Positions 34,713-34,791 of a stretch of DNA of 34,791 nucleotides are shown piece by piece (the stretch's first letter is position 1; each line of letters opens with the position of its first letter). The notes under the pieces were generated by a model that was given only the letters and a program-made list of their open reading frames with translations, had not been told where the DNA came from and ran no database searches. A program made the position numbers and the translations under genes. Origin of the DNA: Gammaproteobacteria bacterium. GTDB taxonomy: Bacteria > Pseudomonadota > Gammaproteobacteria > SZUA-140. The stretch lies in NCBI GenBank assembly GCA_016124415.1, contig WGNS01000011.1:1-34791 (forward strand), in the 5' to 3' direction.

Positions 34713-34743
34713 GACAAGATACAGGCAGAAAGGCAGTTGTCAT
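34711..34743 (+). other. Inverted repeat overlapping the −10 element and start codon
   Basis: ATGACAA (34711–34717) and TTGTCAT (34737–34743) are exact complements. The right arm covers the first two bases of the ATG. The left arm overlaps the end of the −10 hexamer and lies upstream of the predicted transcription start, so only RNA entering from outside would contain both arms. Confidence 0.45.
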
Positions 34744-34791
34744 GGGCAAAATCACAGTTAGCACCTACGAATTCTTGAAACAGTTTCCGGA
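34742..34791 (+). CDS. Start of a probable IS1595-like transposase (cut by the window edge)
   Basis: Sixteen codons are visible (MGKITVSTYEFLKQFP) before the right edge. The pattern of a short N-terminus leading to a YEFLKQFP motif is like the start of IS1595-family transposases, where an RWP-x-G and zinc ribbon would follow. Its strong promoter and isolated position fit a mobile element inserted upstream of the symporter. The call depends on only 16 residues and could be wrong. Confidence 0.4.
   Translation, partial: MGKITVSTYEFLKQFP

Overview
The window reads as a chromosomal segment of a GC-rich gammaproteobacterium. The gene order fmt–rsmB–DUF4390–ntrY–ntrX–trkA–trkH, the FmdB–DUF502–aspS run, argS followed by a SPOR protein, and petABC, pntAA/AB/B, ubiD and xthA of gammaproteobacterial type all point that way. 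A complete cytochrome bc1 complex and a proton-translocating transhydrogenase indicate a respiring organism. I cannot fix the genus from sequence alone. The content is mostly housekeeping. Coding density is high, and no tRNA, rRNA or CRISPR array was seen.

Layout. 1–8643 (+): the end of fmt, then rsmB, a possible 35-codon ORF, a DUF4390 protein, the NtrY/NtrX two-component pair and the TrkA/TrkH potassium uptake system, apparently one long transcription unit. 8678–13535 (+): a small methyltransferase, a small membrane protein, mazG, an FmdB zinc ribbon, a DUF502 membrane protein and aspS. 13552–13815: a MITE-like element with perfect 24-bp terminal inverted repeats, lying between aspS and nadA (13869–14972). 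15025–15176: a pair of inverted palindromes (REPIN-like), repeated at 33318–33414. 15259–17670 (−): SPOR protein and argS, divergent from cca (17801–19027). 19381–22190 (+): three-subunit transhydrogenase, closed by a 20-bp-stem terminator. 22285–23291: two divergent small exported orphan proteins. 23481–25432 (+): a P-loop ATPase translationally coupled to metA, preceded by a series of hairpins ending in a perfect intrinsic terminator just before the ATPase. 25447–26412 (−): a radical-SAM ArsS-like protein. 26651–29120 (+): petABC. 29191–32789 (−): patatin-like phospholipase, ubiD and xthA. 32867–33286 (+): a YgfX-like protein. 33413–34657 (−): a dicarboxylate/amino-acid symporter. 34742 to the end: the first codons of a probable IS transposase with a strong promoter.

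How the genes work together. petABC and ubiD (ubiquinone synthesis) serve the same respiratory chain, and the transhydrogenase links the proton gradient to NADPH. NtrYX sits with Trk potassium uptake, as in many relatives, but this NtrX has lost the GAFTGA loop and the Walker B aspartate, so it is unlikely to be a normal sigma-54 activator. metA carries threonine at the position that sets acyl-donor choice, and its operon has the layout expected for transcription attenuation.

No wholly new multi-gene system is evident. The best leads are the structured leader of ATPase–metA, the altered NtrX, the MITE and REPIN repeats, and the IS promoter/hairpin arrangement at the right edge.
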